From positions 496,001-560,000 of the forward strand of contig JACJYR010000002.1 in the NCBI GenBank assembly GCA_020636005.1: a stretch of DNA of 64,000 nucleotides. Reading direction: 5' to 3'. The position numbers were made by a program, and so were the translations under genes. Source of the stretch: Lewinellaceae bacterium (lineage in GTDB: Bacteria > Bacteroidota > Bacteroidia > Chitinophagales > Saprospiraceae). Below are positions 43,204 through 52,933 of the stretch, piece by piece (position 1 is the stretch's first letter; every line of letters starts with the position of its first letter). The notes beneath the pieces are model-generated. The model was not told where the DNA came from. It saw only the letters and a program-made list of their open reading frames with translations, and ran no database searches.

Positions 43204-43307
43204 ATTGAAGGGAAAATAATCCCGGCTTCACAACGGGGTTATTTTCAGCAAACCCTTCCATCACAGGTGTTTTCAAGATCAAAAACAGGAGGTTATTTTT
43301 TCATCGC
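43204..43307. repeat. 110-bp interspersed repeat, copy D (diverged, inverse orientation)
   Basis: ATTGAAGGGAAAATAATCCC ... AACCCTTCC ... GTGTTTTCAAGATC ... GGTTATTTTTTCATCG: same order of blocks as the family but with many substitutions. Confidence 0.75.
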
Positions 43308-43341
43308 AAATTAATGTAAAACAAACCTGTTCGGGCTATCC

Positions 43342-46300
43342 TTATTCCAGGATAACCTTTTTAGAAACAACTCCCTGGGCCGTGGTCACTTGTACCAGAT
43401 AAATGCCCGCCGGCAGTCCGGCTGTGTTCAACTGGATGGTGCCGACAGCCAGGTTGACCTCCGTGGCTTGCAATTGCCGTCCTTCCACGTTCAGCAGCCC
43501 CACTTTGGCACTTCCTGTGGCAGCTTGCCCAAAAGCAATGTTCAGTACGTCGCCGGCAGGGTTGGGATAGATGGAAAAGCCAATATCCTGGCTTTGCTCA
43601 TCCGTACCGACCACGCAGGTAGGATCCATTTTGATATTCACCCTCGGCGTGCCGAGCAGGCCACCCGTACCGTCCGTCACGGCAAAGGTGAAATAGTCGT
43701 AAGTGGCGCTGCTGTTGGTGTTGTTGTACTTGATCTGCAGGGCGTAAATATCCTGCATGGTAAACTGGTCACCGACCCCAAGTTGGGTGCCGCCCCTGGT
43801 CAGAAATCCTTCTTTGGTATTGGTAACAATGGTGAAGGTGAGTTGCGGGGCTGTATTGTCCGTATCTTCCACCCGGAGCTGATCCTGCACGATGAGGCCA
43901 AGGCCACCGGGTTCGGCGCAAATGGTGTCGTTGTTGATGAGGGTTGGGTTGATAGGGCTGGCCGTGCCGCATAGTTCCAGAGACCAGCTATTGAACGTCC
44001 CGCCAGAGCCAATTGTATTGATGACTGCCAGCACAAAAGTCCATTCGCCTTGCCCGTTGATGCCGTTGAAAGCCGAAAGCTGCTGGCTAGGCTTGTAATT
44101 GGCACCCGTAGTTGGCGGCGGGCAGGGAATGCTGGTCAGCGGTGATTGATCGTCGAAGCCCAGGTTAAAGGCAAATGGGCTGCCGCAGGGCGCCCCGTTC
44201 ATCAAGACGACAGAATCGCCACTGGGCGATTTCAGCCGGAAGGCAATATCCCCGAACGCATTGTGGTCGCCAACGATGTTCTTCACGTTTACATCACTGA
44301 TGCCAGCTACCGCCGGCACGGATATTTTGGAGGTGATGTACGGAAGGCCCGCACCGGATATCGTGATGGGGGCATTGGTGCTGTTGAAAAGCATACAGGA
44401 TTGGGACACCGTGTAAAAGGTGAAGGCATCCGAAAAATCGCCTGCCCCGCATTCGTTGTAGCAGCGGATATGCCAGAAGTAGAGTTTGTTCTCCTCCAGG
44501 GTGACATCCGGCAGGTAAGTATTTGTGGTCAGTCCAAAGGAATCTGCCACGACTGTATTGCCAAAGTTGGGCGAAGTGGCAATCTCAATATCGTAAAATT
44601 GGGCATTGGGCAGGTTGGTCCACTGGAAGGAGGGCAGCAGGGTTGTGCCTGAATTCCCGTTGGCGGGGCTGACAGCCGCCAGGGCCGAAAAATCGCTGGA
44701 TACCACGTTGATATCAACTGTTCGTTGCTGTACCGGCAGCCCGCCCGCTTCTGCACTGATGGTGATGGGGTAATCGCCATCTACCGTGACGTTGCCCATG
44801 TCGAGCACCAGGGTGGTCGTGCCACCGGGCGTTACCGGATTGGGGGTAAAGGTGGCCGTTGCACCAGGCGGGAGATCTGACGCTGAAAAGGTGATAGCGT
44901 CCGAAAAATTAAGTAAGGCCGTTGTTTCCAGATTGACCTCAAAGCCGGCTGGCGAACAGGCCGTGCCGTACTCGATGTCAGTTTGCAGGGCAAAGCCAGG
45001 TGCAGCGGGCGGCACGATGGAAAAGTTGTTATTGGAAATATCGAAAAAGATATTGTCCGCTGCCTCCACCCGTACCCTGGCCGTGGTTGAAATCTCATTT
45101 GGCACCACCACAAAGGCACTGCCGTCGTTGGGGGTTTGGGCCAGCAGGGTAACCGGGTAAGTATAGCCTCCATCCGTGGACAGCTTGATATTGACCCAAT
45201 GGCAGTTGACCAGGTTGTTCGTCGTGTTGGCCACGTTCCAGGTCACTTCCTGGTAGCTGCCCACCTCCCAGGTGATGCCGCTCGCAGTGGGTTGGGTCAC
45301 TACAAATGGGCCGGCAGTGGCTGTTGACATGAACTGGATGACATCCCAGCCCCAGCCGCCAGCCGGTGCCTTATTGTCCCTGGCAGTAAAGCGGAAAGTC
45401 AATACCCGTGTCGTAGTAGGCAGGCGTTCGGCCTTGTCGTTGGCGATGTTGTTGACGATGGTTTCCATTTTTGGGAAAACCCTCGTCAATGAGGTAGTAG
45501 GTGGAACAGAACGGAAAAGCGGCGCCGTGCCCGTTGGCATGCCCAGGGTGCTGGGTGGCCCAACGTCGTATTGCTCCCACACATAGGTCATCGAATCCCC
45601 GTCGGGGTCGGTGGCAGCGCCGGTCAGTTGAAAAGGTGTGCTGATGGGGATATTAAAGCCGCCGTCAATAGGGATTTCAGCCTCGGGCGTGTTGTTCCCC
45701 ACGGCAACCACCTGGTCGCACGAACCGCCTGTCGTGCCGTTCCTGCTGAAATTCTGGATCCTTTCGAGGGAGTTGACATGGAAATAGGGATCGTTTTGGC
45801 CCTGCACCCAGTTTTGGGTACAGCCGGCAGCGTTTGAATAAGACATAATGGTGCTGCCACTTCCCGGCTCGTACCCCGTCAGTGGGTCGTCATTTTGAAA
45901 ACCATCGCAATCGTTGAACGTGTGTACCGCACTGAACTGGTGGCCAAACTCGTGGGTAGGTATCAGGAAAAACACAGGCCCGACGTAAGGGGAAAAGGAG
46001 CAGGAAGCACCCCTGGCCTTGTTTTCGGAACAAACTGAGAAAAGCTGGGCCACGCCCCCTGCGTTGGTGCCAAAAACATGGCCCACATCGTAGCCCGACA
46101 GCCCATAGGCGTTGTTCATCACATCCGGGTTGGCGTTCATCATAGCATCGGGATTGGCATTCATGTAGGGGTCTGCGTTGTTGGGGGGGAAGAAGAAAGT
46201 CTCGGTTGTGTTGTTTATCAAAATCAATCGTATCGCATTGTCCCTCTCGTAAATGAGGTTGATGTTATTCACAATGTTCGTGACGGCGGCCAGCACCGAA

Positions 46301-47004
46301 GCCGTTGTGCCGCCGTTATCGGTGGAGAACTCGGCAGTGGTTGCTATGGCCAGGCGGTAGGTCTGCAGGTTCAAGGTGGTCAACAGATCCCGGTCGCCGC
46401 CGTTGGCGGTAATTTCGTCGCCGGCGTGGGCAGGATCGGGGTTGCCGGCATGGCTGCCGTCCACATTGCATAGCGGAAACGGCGCAGGTGCGGATGCCAC
46501 AGCATCATTGGTCCAGAAACTGATATACCGGCCATCCTGCAACGGCTCAAACGGGGCAACGATGGCAATGCCTTCCGGGGAGTATATGCCGGCGTGGAAA
46601 CCTTGAGGGCTGTAGTCGAGGCGCATCGTAATCGCCGGATGGTCTATGCTGCGGCCTCCAAAGGTTTTGATACTGGGAAAAGCAGCTGCCAGCCCAGGCT
46701 CCATGATGGGCGATTCCCAGACGGCGAATTTTTCCAAGCGGCCATCCGGCATGGGAAGGGAAACTTCCAGTGGGTGGCTGGTGGCAGCGGCGGTAAACTC
46801 CATAGGGGCCTGCCGGAGGTGGCTGGTCATGGCGCTAAAATCCAGGGAAAAGGCCTGGTAGTTTTTAGGCAAGAGCCCCTGCATGCCCTGCACCTGGCCG
46901 CTGGTTTGGCTTTTGTTGATGGTTTGCCAAAAACCGGAACCAGATTGCGCCAGCAAAAAAAAGGGAAGAGACAACGCGGAGATAAGTGTGAGTATTTTCT
47001 TCAT
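43342..47004 (-). CDS. Secreted reprolysin-like metalloprotease with P-domain, CSPG-like repeat and T9SS sorting domain
   Basis: 1220 residues from ATG 47004, which starts a clear signal peptide (MKKILTLISALSLPFFLLAQ). The metzincin zinc site HEFGHQFSAVH is near residue 352, with a Met-turn (STIMSYSNAAGC) about 35 residues later. Ig/FnIII-like domains follow. A proprotein-convertase P-like domain (ITISGAGLPYITSKISVP... FNSWSLELCG) spans about 870-1010. A CSPG/cadherin-like repeat (RVEDTDNTAPQLTFTIVTNTKEGFLTRGG) spans about 1030-1115. The last 80 residues (YPNPAGDVLNI...GIYLVQVTTAQGVVSKKVILE) are a T9SS type A domain. Probably exported to the surface or medium. Tandem paralogue of the next gene. 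Confidence 0.94.
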   Translation of the reverse strand: MKKILTLISALSLPFFLLAQSGSGFWQTINKSQTSGQVQGMQGLLPKNYQAFSLDFSAMTSHLRQAPMEFTAAATSHPLEVSLPMPDGRLEKFAVWESPIMEPGLAAAFPSIKTFGGRSIDHPAITMRLDYSPQGFHAGIYSPEGIAIVAPFEPLQDGRYISFWTNDAVASAPAPFPLCNVDGSHAGNPDPAHAGDEITANGGDRDLLTTLNLQTYRLAIATTAEFSTDNGGTTASVLAAVTNIVNNINLIYERDNAIRLILINNTTETFFFPPNNADPYMNANPDAMMNANPDVMNNAYGLSGYDVGHVFGTNAGGVAQLFSVCSENKARGASCSFSPYVGPVFFLIPTHEFGHQFSAVHTFNDCDGFQNDDPLTGYEPGSGSTIMSYSNAAGCTQNWVQGQNDPYFHVNSLERIQNFSRNGTTGGSCDQVVAVGNNTPEAEIPIDGGFNIPISTPFQLTGAATDPDGDSMTYVWEQYDVGPPSTLGMPTGTAPLFRSVPPTTSLTRVFPKMETIVNNIANDKAERLPTTTRVLTFRFTARDNKAPAGGWGWDVIQFMSTATAGPFVVTQPTASGITWEVGSYQEVTWNVANTTNNLVNCHWVNIKLSTDGGYTYPVTLLAQTPNDGSAFVVVPNEISTTARVRVEAADNIFFDISNNNFSIVPPAAPGFALQTDIEYGTACSPAGFEVNLETTALLNFSDAITFSASDLPPGATATFTPNPVTPGGTTTLVLDMGNVTVDGDYPITISAEAGGLPVQQRTVDINVVSSDFSALAAVSPANGNSGTTLLPSFQWTNLPNAQFYDIEIATSPNFGNTVVADSFGLTTNTYLPDVTLEENKLYFWHIRCYNECGAGDFSDAFTFYTVSQSCMLFNSTNAPITISGAGLPYITSKISVPAVAGISDVNVKNIVGDHNAFGDIAFRLKSPSGDSVVLMNGAPCGSPFAFNLGFDDQSPLTSIPCPPPTTGANYKPSQQLSAFNGINGQGEWTFVLAVINTIGSGGTFNSWSLELCGTASPINPTLINNDTICAEPGGLGLIVQDQLRVEDTDNTAPQLTFTIVTNTKEGFLTRGGTQLGVGDQFTMQDIYALQIKYNNTNSSATYDYFTFAVTDGTGGLLGTPRVNIKMDPTCVVGTDEQSQDIGFSIYPNPAGDVLNIAFGQAATGSAKVGLLNVEGRQLQATEVNLAVGTIQLNTAGLPAGIYLVQVTTAQGVVSKKVILE

Positions 47005-47020
47005 GCGAATATGAATATTA

Positions 47021-47098
47021 ATGGTGAATGGTGAATGATGAATGATGAATGGTGAATGGTGAACGGCCCTGAATATTAGCCATTTACCATTCACCATT
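47021..47098. repeat. 7-bp tandem repeat with an inverted copy between the two protease genes
   Basis: ATGGTGA/ATGATGA units fill 47021-47064. CATTTACCATTCACCATT at 47081-47098 is their inverse complement, giving a large hairpin just after the stop of the upstream protease gene. Confidence 0.8.
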
Positions 47099-47105
47099 AA
47101 AAATC

Positions 47106-50100
47106 CTATTGTTGAACCATGAATTTTTTGGTAATGACGCCTTCAGACGAACGGACGGTCAGGAAATAGATGCCATTGCTGAAATTGGCCGTGTTCACCT
47201 GCAACTGCTGCTGAGCCTGGCCAACAGGCTGCATGAGCAGTTGGCGGCCCTGCAGGTTGCTCACGAAAACGACCCCATCCTCCGGCAACGGACGTTGGAA
47301 AGCCACGTTCAGCACCTGGCTGGCCGGGTTGGGATAAAGCAGGATGGCGTTTTCAAACGGCTCCTCCGACACGCCTGTCAGGGCGTTTTCATCAATTACA
47401 ATATTGAACCGCGGCGTGCCGAGCCAACCGCCCGTACCATCTTCCACGATGAAGGTGAAATAGTCATAGACGGCATCTGGATCGGTGTTCGTGTAGGCGA
47501 TTTTTTGCGTATGCACATCGGACATGGTAAACGTGTTGCCGATGCCCAGGGGCACGCCCTCCCGGGTGATGTAGCCGTGTTGGGTGTTGTTGACCACCCG
47601 GAAATAGAGATTGTCGTCCGGCGTGTCGTCGTCCTGCACTTTTAGTTCAAAATTGTAGATCGTACGGGTATCCAACGGCTTGACATATAACGTATCGTTC
47701 TTCACCACAAAAGGGGAGACAGGTGAGATGCTGCCACAGAACTCAAGCCCCCAACCAAAAAGATTGCCACCTGCACCAATAGTATTGATAACCTGAACAG
47801 TCAGTTGCCAGGAGCCCAGGGTGTTTTCCCCGATGAAGGCAGACAGCGGGTTTTGGGGCTTAAAGGTCTGTCCGTTGATGGGTGGGCAGGCAATGTTGAA
47901 AGGGGCTTCGTCATTCAGGTTCATGTCGAACTGGGTGACGTTGCCGCAAATCTGCTTGAACAAGGTAATTTCCGTACCGGCCGGGCTTTTCAGTTTCACC
48001 TCCAAATCTGCCAGGGCATCGTGGTTCCCTTTCAGCCCCCTCACATTGAGGTCGGTGATGGTTCCGTTCTGGATGATGGACATATTGGAGATGACTGTTG
48101 GGAGGCCTATCTCTGAAATGGTTTTGGGCACATCAGGGCTGGGGAAATTGGCGCAGGACACCGTATAGGTCTGGAAAGTATTCGTGGGGGCATATTCGTG
48201 TTCGCCACATTCGTTGATGGCCCTGACCCGCCAGTAATAAATGGTACTTTCTAACAGGGTTGCATCTGTCGGTGTATAAAAGGCATCAGTGCCCGTATAT
48301 TCGTCGAGGATAGTGCTGTCGGCAAAAGTAGGGCTGCTGGCCAACTGGAATTCGTACAGATCAGCCTGCGGCAAATCCGTCCAGGTGTAGCTCTGCAGCA
48401 GGCCGAGGCCTGTAGCGCCGTCCACTGGCCCCGTACCTTTCAGCGCAGAAAAATCGCTGTAAACTATGTTGAATAACAACTTGCTGAAAAAGGTGTCGGT
48501 GCTGTTGTAGGCCTTGACGTCCACATTGAAGGTGCCATCCGCAGTGACGGAGGCCATGTCGAAAATTGCCACTGCATTTTCGCCGGGCATGATCGGGTTT
48601 TTGGAAAAAGAAACCGACACGCCCGCGGGCAGGCCGCCCAGCACTTCCAGGTTCACCGGTTCGCTGGCATTGAGGATGGCGCTGGTATTGAACTCCACCG
48701 CTGCCTGGTCGGGCACACAGACCTGCTGCACCTGGGGGCAGATGGACATGGAAAATCCAGGCTCATCTGCCGACTGGATAGCAAAATTCTGGTTGGAAAT
48801 ATCGAAGAAGATGTTGCCCGCCGCTTCTACCCGGATACGGGCCGTGTTGGTGTTTACATCCGGCAGGATGACGGTCTCCATGCCATCGTTCGGCGAAGCA
48901 CAGGCCAGTGTATAGGGATAGGTATTGCCCCCGTCCACGGAGAGTTTGATGTTTACTGAGCGGCAGTTCACCAGGCTGTTGTCGGTGTTGGCCACGTTCC
49001 AGGTCACGTCCAGCTTTGTGCCGGCTTTTTGCGGGCTTGTATTGGTGTTGGGGTAGGTAACGAGGAAAGGGCCTGCGTTGCCGTCCACCTCGAAAGAGAC
49101 GTCCTGCCAGGTAATGCCACCAGCGCCTTCGTCCACGTTATTGTCCCGCACGGTGCAGCGGAACTTGAGGTTGCGGCTATAGGTGGGAAGTACCTCTGTG
49201 ATTTCAGCGCCATTGTTCAATAAAATCGGAAGCCTGGGAAAAATGCGCTTGGGTGAAGCACTGGGATCAAAGACCCGGAAGGAAGGTGCATTGCTCAAGG
49301 GGTTGCCAAGGCTGGACTGGATGCCCAGGTTTAATTGTTCCCAACAGTAGGTCAAAGGATCCCCATCTTCATCGGTGGCATTGGCCTCCAATTCGAACGG
49401 GGTGCTTTTAGGAATATAAAAACCATTTGTATAAGGCAAGACAACCGCTGGGGAGTGGTTGGCAGTCACCGTTTTGAGCGGACAGGAATTGCCGCCGCCC
49501 TGGTGGGTATTGACCCAAACTTCACCAATGTTGCCACCATGATAATGCACATTGGCACTGCCAGGAATGTTGTTGGAACCACATGAACCCTGGTAGGAAA
49601 GGATAGTACTGCCACTGCCGGGCTCCCAGGAAGAATTGGAGGAATATTGATCCTGGGTCGCCTGGCTGCAATTGTTAAAGGTATGGCCCCCATCAAATTG
49701 GTGCATCATTTCATGCGCGGCTATTCTGTAAATAACAGCGGTCAGATTGGTACTGGTATGACAGGTAACTCCACTGGCCTTGTTTTGGCTGCATATCGAA
49801 CCGGGAACAGCGATGCCCCCTACGTTATTGATACAACCGCCCGTGAAAACATGGCCAATATCATAACTCGAAAGACCAATAATCGAATTCAATACATTTA
49901 CGTTTTGGGAAAGCAAACCGCCGCCATCATTCGAGTTCATGAAGGGGTCGTTAGCGGCATCGAGAAAAATTAACAGGTCGTTGTTGGCCACCAACAAGAG
50001 CCTGGCATCCAGATCCCGCTCCGTGACGACGTTCAAATACTCCGTTGACGTAACGAGCTTGTCCAATACGGTGTTGAAATTATTATTGTAAAGGTTGGCA

Positions 50101-50783
50101 AATTCGCCTGTTGTGGACAAGGCAAACCGGTAGGTCCGGCGGGTGGCAAAATCACCGTCGCCGCCTCCCCTCAATTGTATTTCTGCATCTGCATTTGAGT
50201 TCGGATCCAGGTTGGGTTGCTCGTCTTCGCCCCCTTGGATCTTTACCGCTGTTGGAATGCCTATTTCATCATCTGCAAAAAAGATGGAGCTGTTGGAACA
50301 GACATAGTATTGCGTTTGATTGGAAGCATAAGGCATGACAAAGGAGCCCCCATCCTCGCTTAGGATGACCGCCCTGAATCCACTGGGGCCGTAGCCCAGC
50401 CTGGCGGTGTGGTGGGGGTTGGTGATGCCCCTGGCACTGAACGACCGGATCATCGGGTACTTGGCTGCCAGTTCCGGCTCCATAACGGGGGAGTCCCACA
50501 CTTTGAAAGTTTCCAGGGTACCGTCCGGCATGGGAAGCTGGATTTGCAACTCACCTGCCCTGGCAGCAGTGGAGCCTTCGGCTGGTGCGCTGCGCAAAGC
50601 GCTGGCCATGCCTGGGAAGTCGAGAGACAACAGTTTGTAGTCGGACGGCAGGTCCACCGTCTCTGCGTTTTCCGGCAGCCAGATTTCGCTGTACTGCACT
50701 TCTTGCCAGAAGTTGGGAGCGGATTGCCCGGCCAGGCTGGCAGTGGTCAGGGCAACAAAAAAAGTAAAAAGAAATGTCCTCAT
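47106..50783 (-). CDS. Secreted reprolysin-like metalloprotease, second paralogue, T9SS cargo
   Basis: 1225 residues from ATG 50783 (MRTFLFTFFVALTTASLAGQ signal). The zinc site HEMMHQFDGGH is near residue 356. The Met-turn position reads STILSYQGSCG, so Met is replaced by Leu. Ig/FnIII-like domains, a P-like domain (ISEIGLPTVISNMSII... LFGWGLEFCG), a CSPG-like repeat (KVQDDDTPDDNLYFRVVNNTQHGYITREG) and a T9SS domain (YPNPASQVLNVAF...GIYFLTVRSSEGVITKKFMVQ) follow in the same order as in the neighbour. A tandem duplication is likely. The two may be cotranscribed with 100 bp between them. Confidence 0.94.
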   Translation of the reverse strand: MRTFLFTFFVALTTASLAGQSAPNFWQEVQYSEIWLPENAETVDLPSDYKLLSLDFPGMASALRSAPAEGSTAARAGELQIQLPMPDGTLETFKVWDSPVMEPELAAKYPMIRSFSARGITNPHHTARLGYGPSGFRAVILSEDGGSFVMPYASNQTQYYVCSNSSIFFADDEIGIPTAVKIQGGEDEQPNLDPNSNADAEIQLRGGGDGDFATRRTYRFALSTTGEFANLYNNNFNTVLDKLVTSTEYLNVVTERDLDARLLLVANNDLLIFLDAANDPFMNSNDGGGLLSQNVNVLNSIIGLSSYDIGHVFTGGCINNVGGIAVPGSICSQNKASGVTCHTSTNLTAVIYRIAAHEMMHQFDGGHTFNNCSQATQDQYSSNSSWEPGSGSTILSYQGSCGSNNIPGSANVHYHGGNIGEVWVNTHQGGGNSCPLKTVTANHSPAVVLPYTNGFYIPKSTPFELEANATDEDGDPLTYCWEQLNLGIQSSLGNPLSNAPSFRVFDPSASPKRIFPRLPILLNNGAEITEVLPTYSRNLKFRCTVRDNNVDEGAGGITWQDVSFEVDGNAGPFLVTYPNTNTSPQKAGTKLDVTWNVANTDNSLVNCRSVNIKLSVDGGNTYPYTLACASPNDGMETVILPDVNTNTARIRVEAAGNIFFDISNQNFAIQSADEPGFSMSICPQVQQVCVPDQAAVEFNTSAILNASEPVNLEVLGGLPAGVSVSFSKNPIMPGENAVAIFDMASVTADGTFNVDVKAYNSTDTFFSKLLFNIVYSDFSALKGTGPVDGATGLGLLQSYTWTDLPQADLYEFQLASSPTFADSTILDEYTGTDAFYTPTDATLLESTIYYWRVRAINECGEHEYAPTNTFQTYTVSCANFPSPDVPKTISEIGLPTVISNMSIIQNGTITDLNVRGLKGNHDALADLEVKLKSPAGTEITLFKQICGNVTQFDMNLNDEAPFNIACPPINGQTFKPQNPLSAFIGENTLGSWQLTVQVINTIGAGGNLFGWGLEFCGSISPVSPFVVKNDTLYVKPLDTRTIYNFELKVQDDDTPDDNLYFRVVNNTQHGYITREGVPLGIGNTFTMSDVHTQKIAYTNTDPDAVYDYFTFIVEDGTGGWLGTPRFNIVIDENALTGVSEEPFENAILLYPNPASQVLNVAFQRPLPEDGVVFVSNLQGRQLLMQPVGQAQQQLQVNTANFSNGIYFLTVRSSEGVITKKFMVQQ

Positions 50784-51119
50784 GGCTGATTGAAATTTTG
50801 ATTGGAACAAGATTAGGTTGACGATCAATTGAATCATGGAAAGTTCGAAGGTAGTTGTGTTAAGCAAGAAATTAAGGATGGTGGCTGAAAAGCCTGACAA
50901 AGTTACTGCAATGCCTTTGGTTTAGAAAACCGATGGGCTGAATGTTTGGTTGGTTTACAGACAAATGACGGCAGGTTGCAAATGCCAGTTGTAAATTGCC
51001 CGGCGAAAAGGCAGGAAACAACAAGGCCCCGGTCGTTGACCAGGGCCTTTGTTCGTTTTTTTACAAAATGAGCTTATCCAAAAAGCCAACACCAAAGTGC
51101 CGGCAATTCTCTCATTCTC
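50784..51119. other. Spacer of 336 bp between protease and ugd
   Basis: It contains the terminator-like hairpin at 51023-51062 and, at its end, a CATTCTCT tandem repeat. The upstream region of the protease gene (about 50784-50950) shows no promoter I can support. Confidence 0.55.
51023..51062. terminator. Terminator-like hairpin downstream of ugd
   Basis: Arms AAGGCCCcGGTC (51023-51034) and GACCaGGGCCTT (51038-51049) around a 3-base loop. A T-rich tail (TTTGTTCGTTTTTTT) follows on the plus strand, and a weaker one on the minus strand, the direction needed for ugd. Confidence 0.65.
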
Positions 51120-51125
51120 TCATTG
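51106..51125. repeat. ATTCTCTC tandem repeat over the ugd stop codon
   Basis: ATTCTCTC repeats twice and then continues into CATTG. The stop of ugd (51120-51122) lies in the repeat. The same unit covers the end of gldA at 62391-62427. Confidence 0.8.
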
Positions 51126-52433
51126 AACCGTATTCCGCCCGATGCTTTCGTAGTAAAAACCTTTTTCGGCCATCGAGTCCACATCGTAGAGGTTGCGGCC
51201 GTCGAAGATGACCGGGTTTTTCAGCAAGGACTTCATCACCTCAAAGCTTGGCGTGCGGAAAACGCTCCACTCCGTCAGGATGGCGAGGGCATCGGCACCG
51301 ATCAGGGTTTCATATTGATCCTGGGCCATGCTGAGCTGGCCGTTGTAGATGGCCTGCACGTTTTTCATGGCCTCCGGGTCGAAGGCTTTCACTTTTGCGC
51401 CTGCTTTGAGCAGGTCGTCGATGAGGTAAAGCGCAGGGGCTTCCCTGATGTCGTCGGTGTTGGGCTTGAAGGCGAGGCCCCAGATGGCGATGGTCTTGCC
51501 GCTGAGGTCGTCGCCGAAATGGGCCTTTATTTTGGCGGTGAGGCGGTGCTTTTGCAGGCTGTTCACGTTCATCACCGATTTCAGGATTTTGAAATCATAG
51601 CCGTATTCGTCGGCAGTTTTGGCCAATGCCTGCACATCTTTTGGAAAGCAGGAGCCACCGTAGCCGACGCCGGGGAACAAGAAGCGTTTTCCAATGCGGC
51701 TGTCGCTGCCCATCCCCACCCGCACGGCGTCCACATTGGCGCCCACGAGTTCGCAGAGGTTGGCGATTTCGTTCATGAAGGAAATGCGGGCGGCCAGGTA
51801 GGAGTTGGCGGCGTACTTCGTCATTTCAGCCGAGCGCTCGTCCATGAAATAGATGGGATTGCCCTGGCGCACGAATGGTTCGTACAGTTGCTTCATCAGT
51901 TTCTTTGCCTTTTCAGAACTGGTACCGATCACTACCCGGTCTGGTTTCAGGAAATCCTCCACGGCGACGCCTTCCCGCAGGAACTCGGGGTTCGACACGA
52001 CGTCGAACAGTTCCTCGCTCAGGTTTTTCGCCAGTACGGCATGTACTTTTTCCGAAGTACCAACGGGGACGGTGCTCTTGTCAACGATGACTTTGTAGTC
52101 CGTGATGATTTTGGAGAGATCGTCGGCCACGCCCATGATGTACTTCAGGTCGGCAGAACCGTCTTCGCCCGGAGGGGTCGGCAAGGCCAGGAAGATGATC
52201 TGGGCCGGGGCGATGGCCTCGGCCAGGTTGGTGGTAAAGACGAGGCGGCCCTGCCGCTTGTTGCGCTCGAAGAGCACATCAAGGCCAGGCTCGTAAATGG
52301 GGATTTCCCCATCCTGCATCCTACGGACTTTGTTTTCGTCAATGTCCACACAAATTACATTATTGCCTGTTTCGGCAAAACAGGTACCAGTGACCAAACC
52401 GACGTATCCGGTACCAACGACTGCAATGTTCAT
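51120..52433 (-). CDS. ugd: UDP-glucose 6-dehydrogenase
   Basis: 437 residues. It oxidises UDP-glucose to UDP-glucuronate with two NAD, for capsule or exopolysaccharide. Motifs: MNIAVVGTGYVGLVTGTCFAETGN (NAD binding), VDKSTVPVGT, NPEFLREGVAVEDFLKPDRVVIG, catalytic Cys in FPGVGYGGSCFPKD near residue 260, and WGLAFKPNTDDIREAPA. Complete. No other polysaccharide genes flank it except the SDR about 8 kb away. Confidence 0.96.
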   Translation of the reverse strand: MNIAVVGTGYVGLVTGTCFAETGNNVICVDIDENKVRRMQDGEIPIYEPGLDVLFERNKRQGRLVFTTNLAEAIAPAQIIFLALPTPPGEDGSADLKYIMGVADDLSKIITDYKVIVDKSTVPVGTSEKVHAVLAKNLSEELFDVVSNPEFLREGVAVEDFLKPDRVVIGTSSEKAKKLMKQLYEPFVRQGNPIYFMDERSAEMTKYAANSYLAARISFMNEIANLCELVGANVDAVRVGMGSDSRIGKRFLFPGVGYGGSCFPKDVQALAKTADEYGYDFKILKSVMNVNSLQKHRLTAKIKAHFGDDLSGKTIAIWGLAFKPNTDDIREAPALYLIDDLLKAGAKVKAFDPEAMKNVQAIYNGQLSMAQDQYETLIGADALAILTEWSVFRTPSFEVMKSLLKNPVIFDGRNLYDVDSMAEKGFYYESIGRNTVQ

Positions 52434-52498
52434 GCTGCTATGGTTTTTTTATTTGATGAATGAATTTTATCAAAAACTTGGCAAACCTGCCGCATAAG

Positions 52499-52596
52499 AA
52501 ACGATGAAAAAATAAGTTCTCTATTTTGATTTTGAAACCCCAGTACTGGAATGGTTTTTTTAAAATAAAATAGTCTTTTTATTTCTCCTTCGATCC
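52499..52596. repeat. 110-bp interspersed repeat, copy E, with AT-rich hairpin core
   Basis: It begins AGAAACGATGAAAAAATAAG and ends TCCTTCGATCC, as in copies A-C. The CCCGAT core is replaced by AAATAAAATAGTC and its partner TTTTTATTT, so the stem persists with different bases. Confidence 0.8.
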
Positions 52597-52885
52597 TAAG
52601 TTAAATACAACTCCCTGTTTTTCAGTGAATTTTATTGATCTCTGCAAGCAATTTTCCAAGCCGTGAAATATCTCTTTGGTTAAAAGCGGGGCAAAAATAA
52701 CCTTCGTGCCCCACAAATTTGATTTTTCCAAAATTAAATAACAATGAAGTTTACAAGCTCACTTCAGTAGGCATTCATTGATATTGTTCAAAGCAGTGTT
52801 TGTTGGAAGGGGATACTTTGAAGGTTTGCAAGGCACGGGCGAAAGTCCTGGCCGCTCTTAAAAGGGGCTGCGAACCCATTTTACA

Positions 52886-52916
52886 TTGGAAGGTCTTCGG
52901 CTAATTTCTACATTTG
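52886..52916 (+). promoter_or_regulatory. Bacteroidota-type promoter of the DUF3089 gene
   Basis: TTG (52886-52888), 20 bases, then TACATTTG (52909-52916), an exact TAnnTTTG. The start would fall near 52922, leaving a 5' leader of about 12 bases. Confidence 0.65.
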
Positions 52917-52933
52917 GGCAAACATCCTAAACA

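Larger units (their letters stand above)
42995..43341. other. Spacer with a terminator and a diverged 110-bp repeat
   Basis: 347 bp between two minus-strand genes. It holds the intrinsic terminator 43119-43150 and repeat copy D 43204-43307. No gene is seen. Confidence 0.7.
52434..52933. other. Spacer of 500 bp between divergent genes
   Basis: It contains 110-bp repeat copy E (52499-52596) and a good promoter for the DUF3089 gene (52886-52916). The stretch 52600-52880 shows no gene or structured RNA I recognise. Confidence 0.6.

Noticed and set aside
51123..52463. 446-codon plus-strand frame opposite ugd
   Set aside because: Exact antisense shadow of UDP-glucose dehydrogenase.
52600..52880. 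tRNA or small RNA gene in the spacer before the DUF3089 gene
   Set aside because: No cloverleaf or TTCGA-type T-loop could be found by eye. No other tRNA was found in the window.
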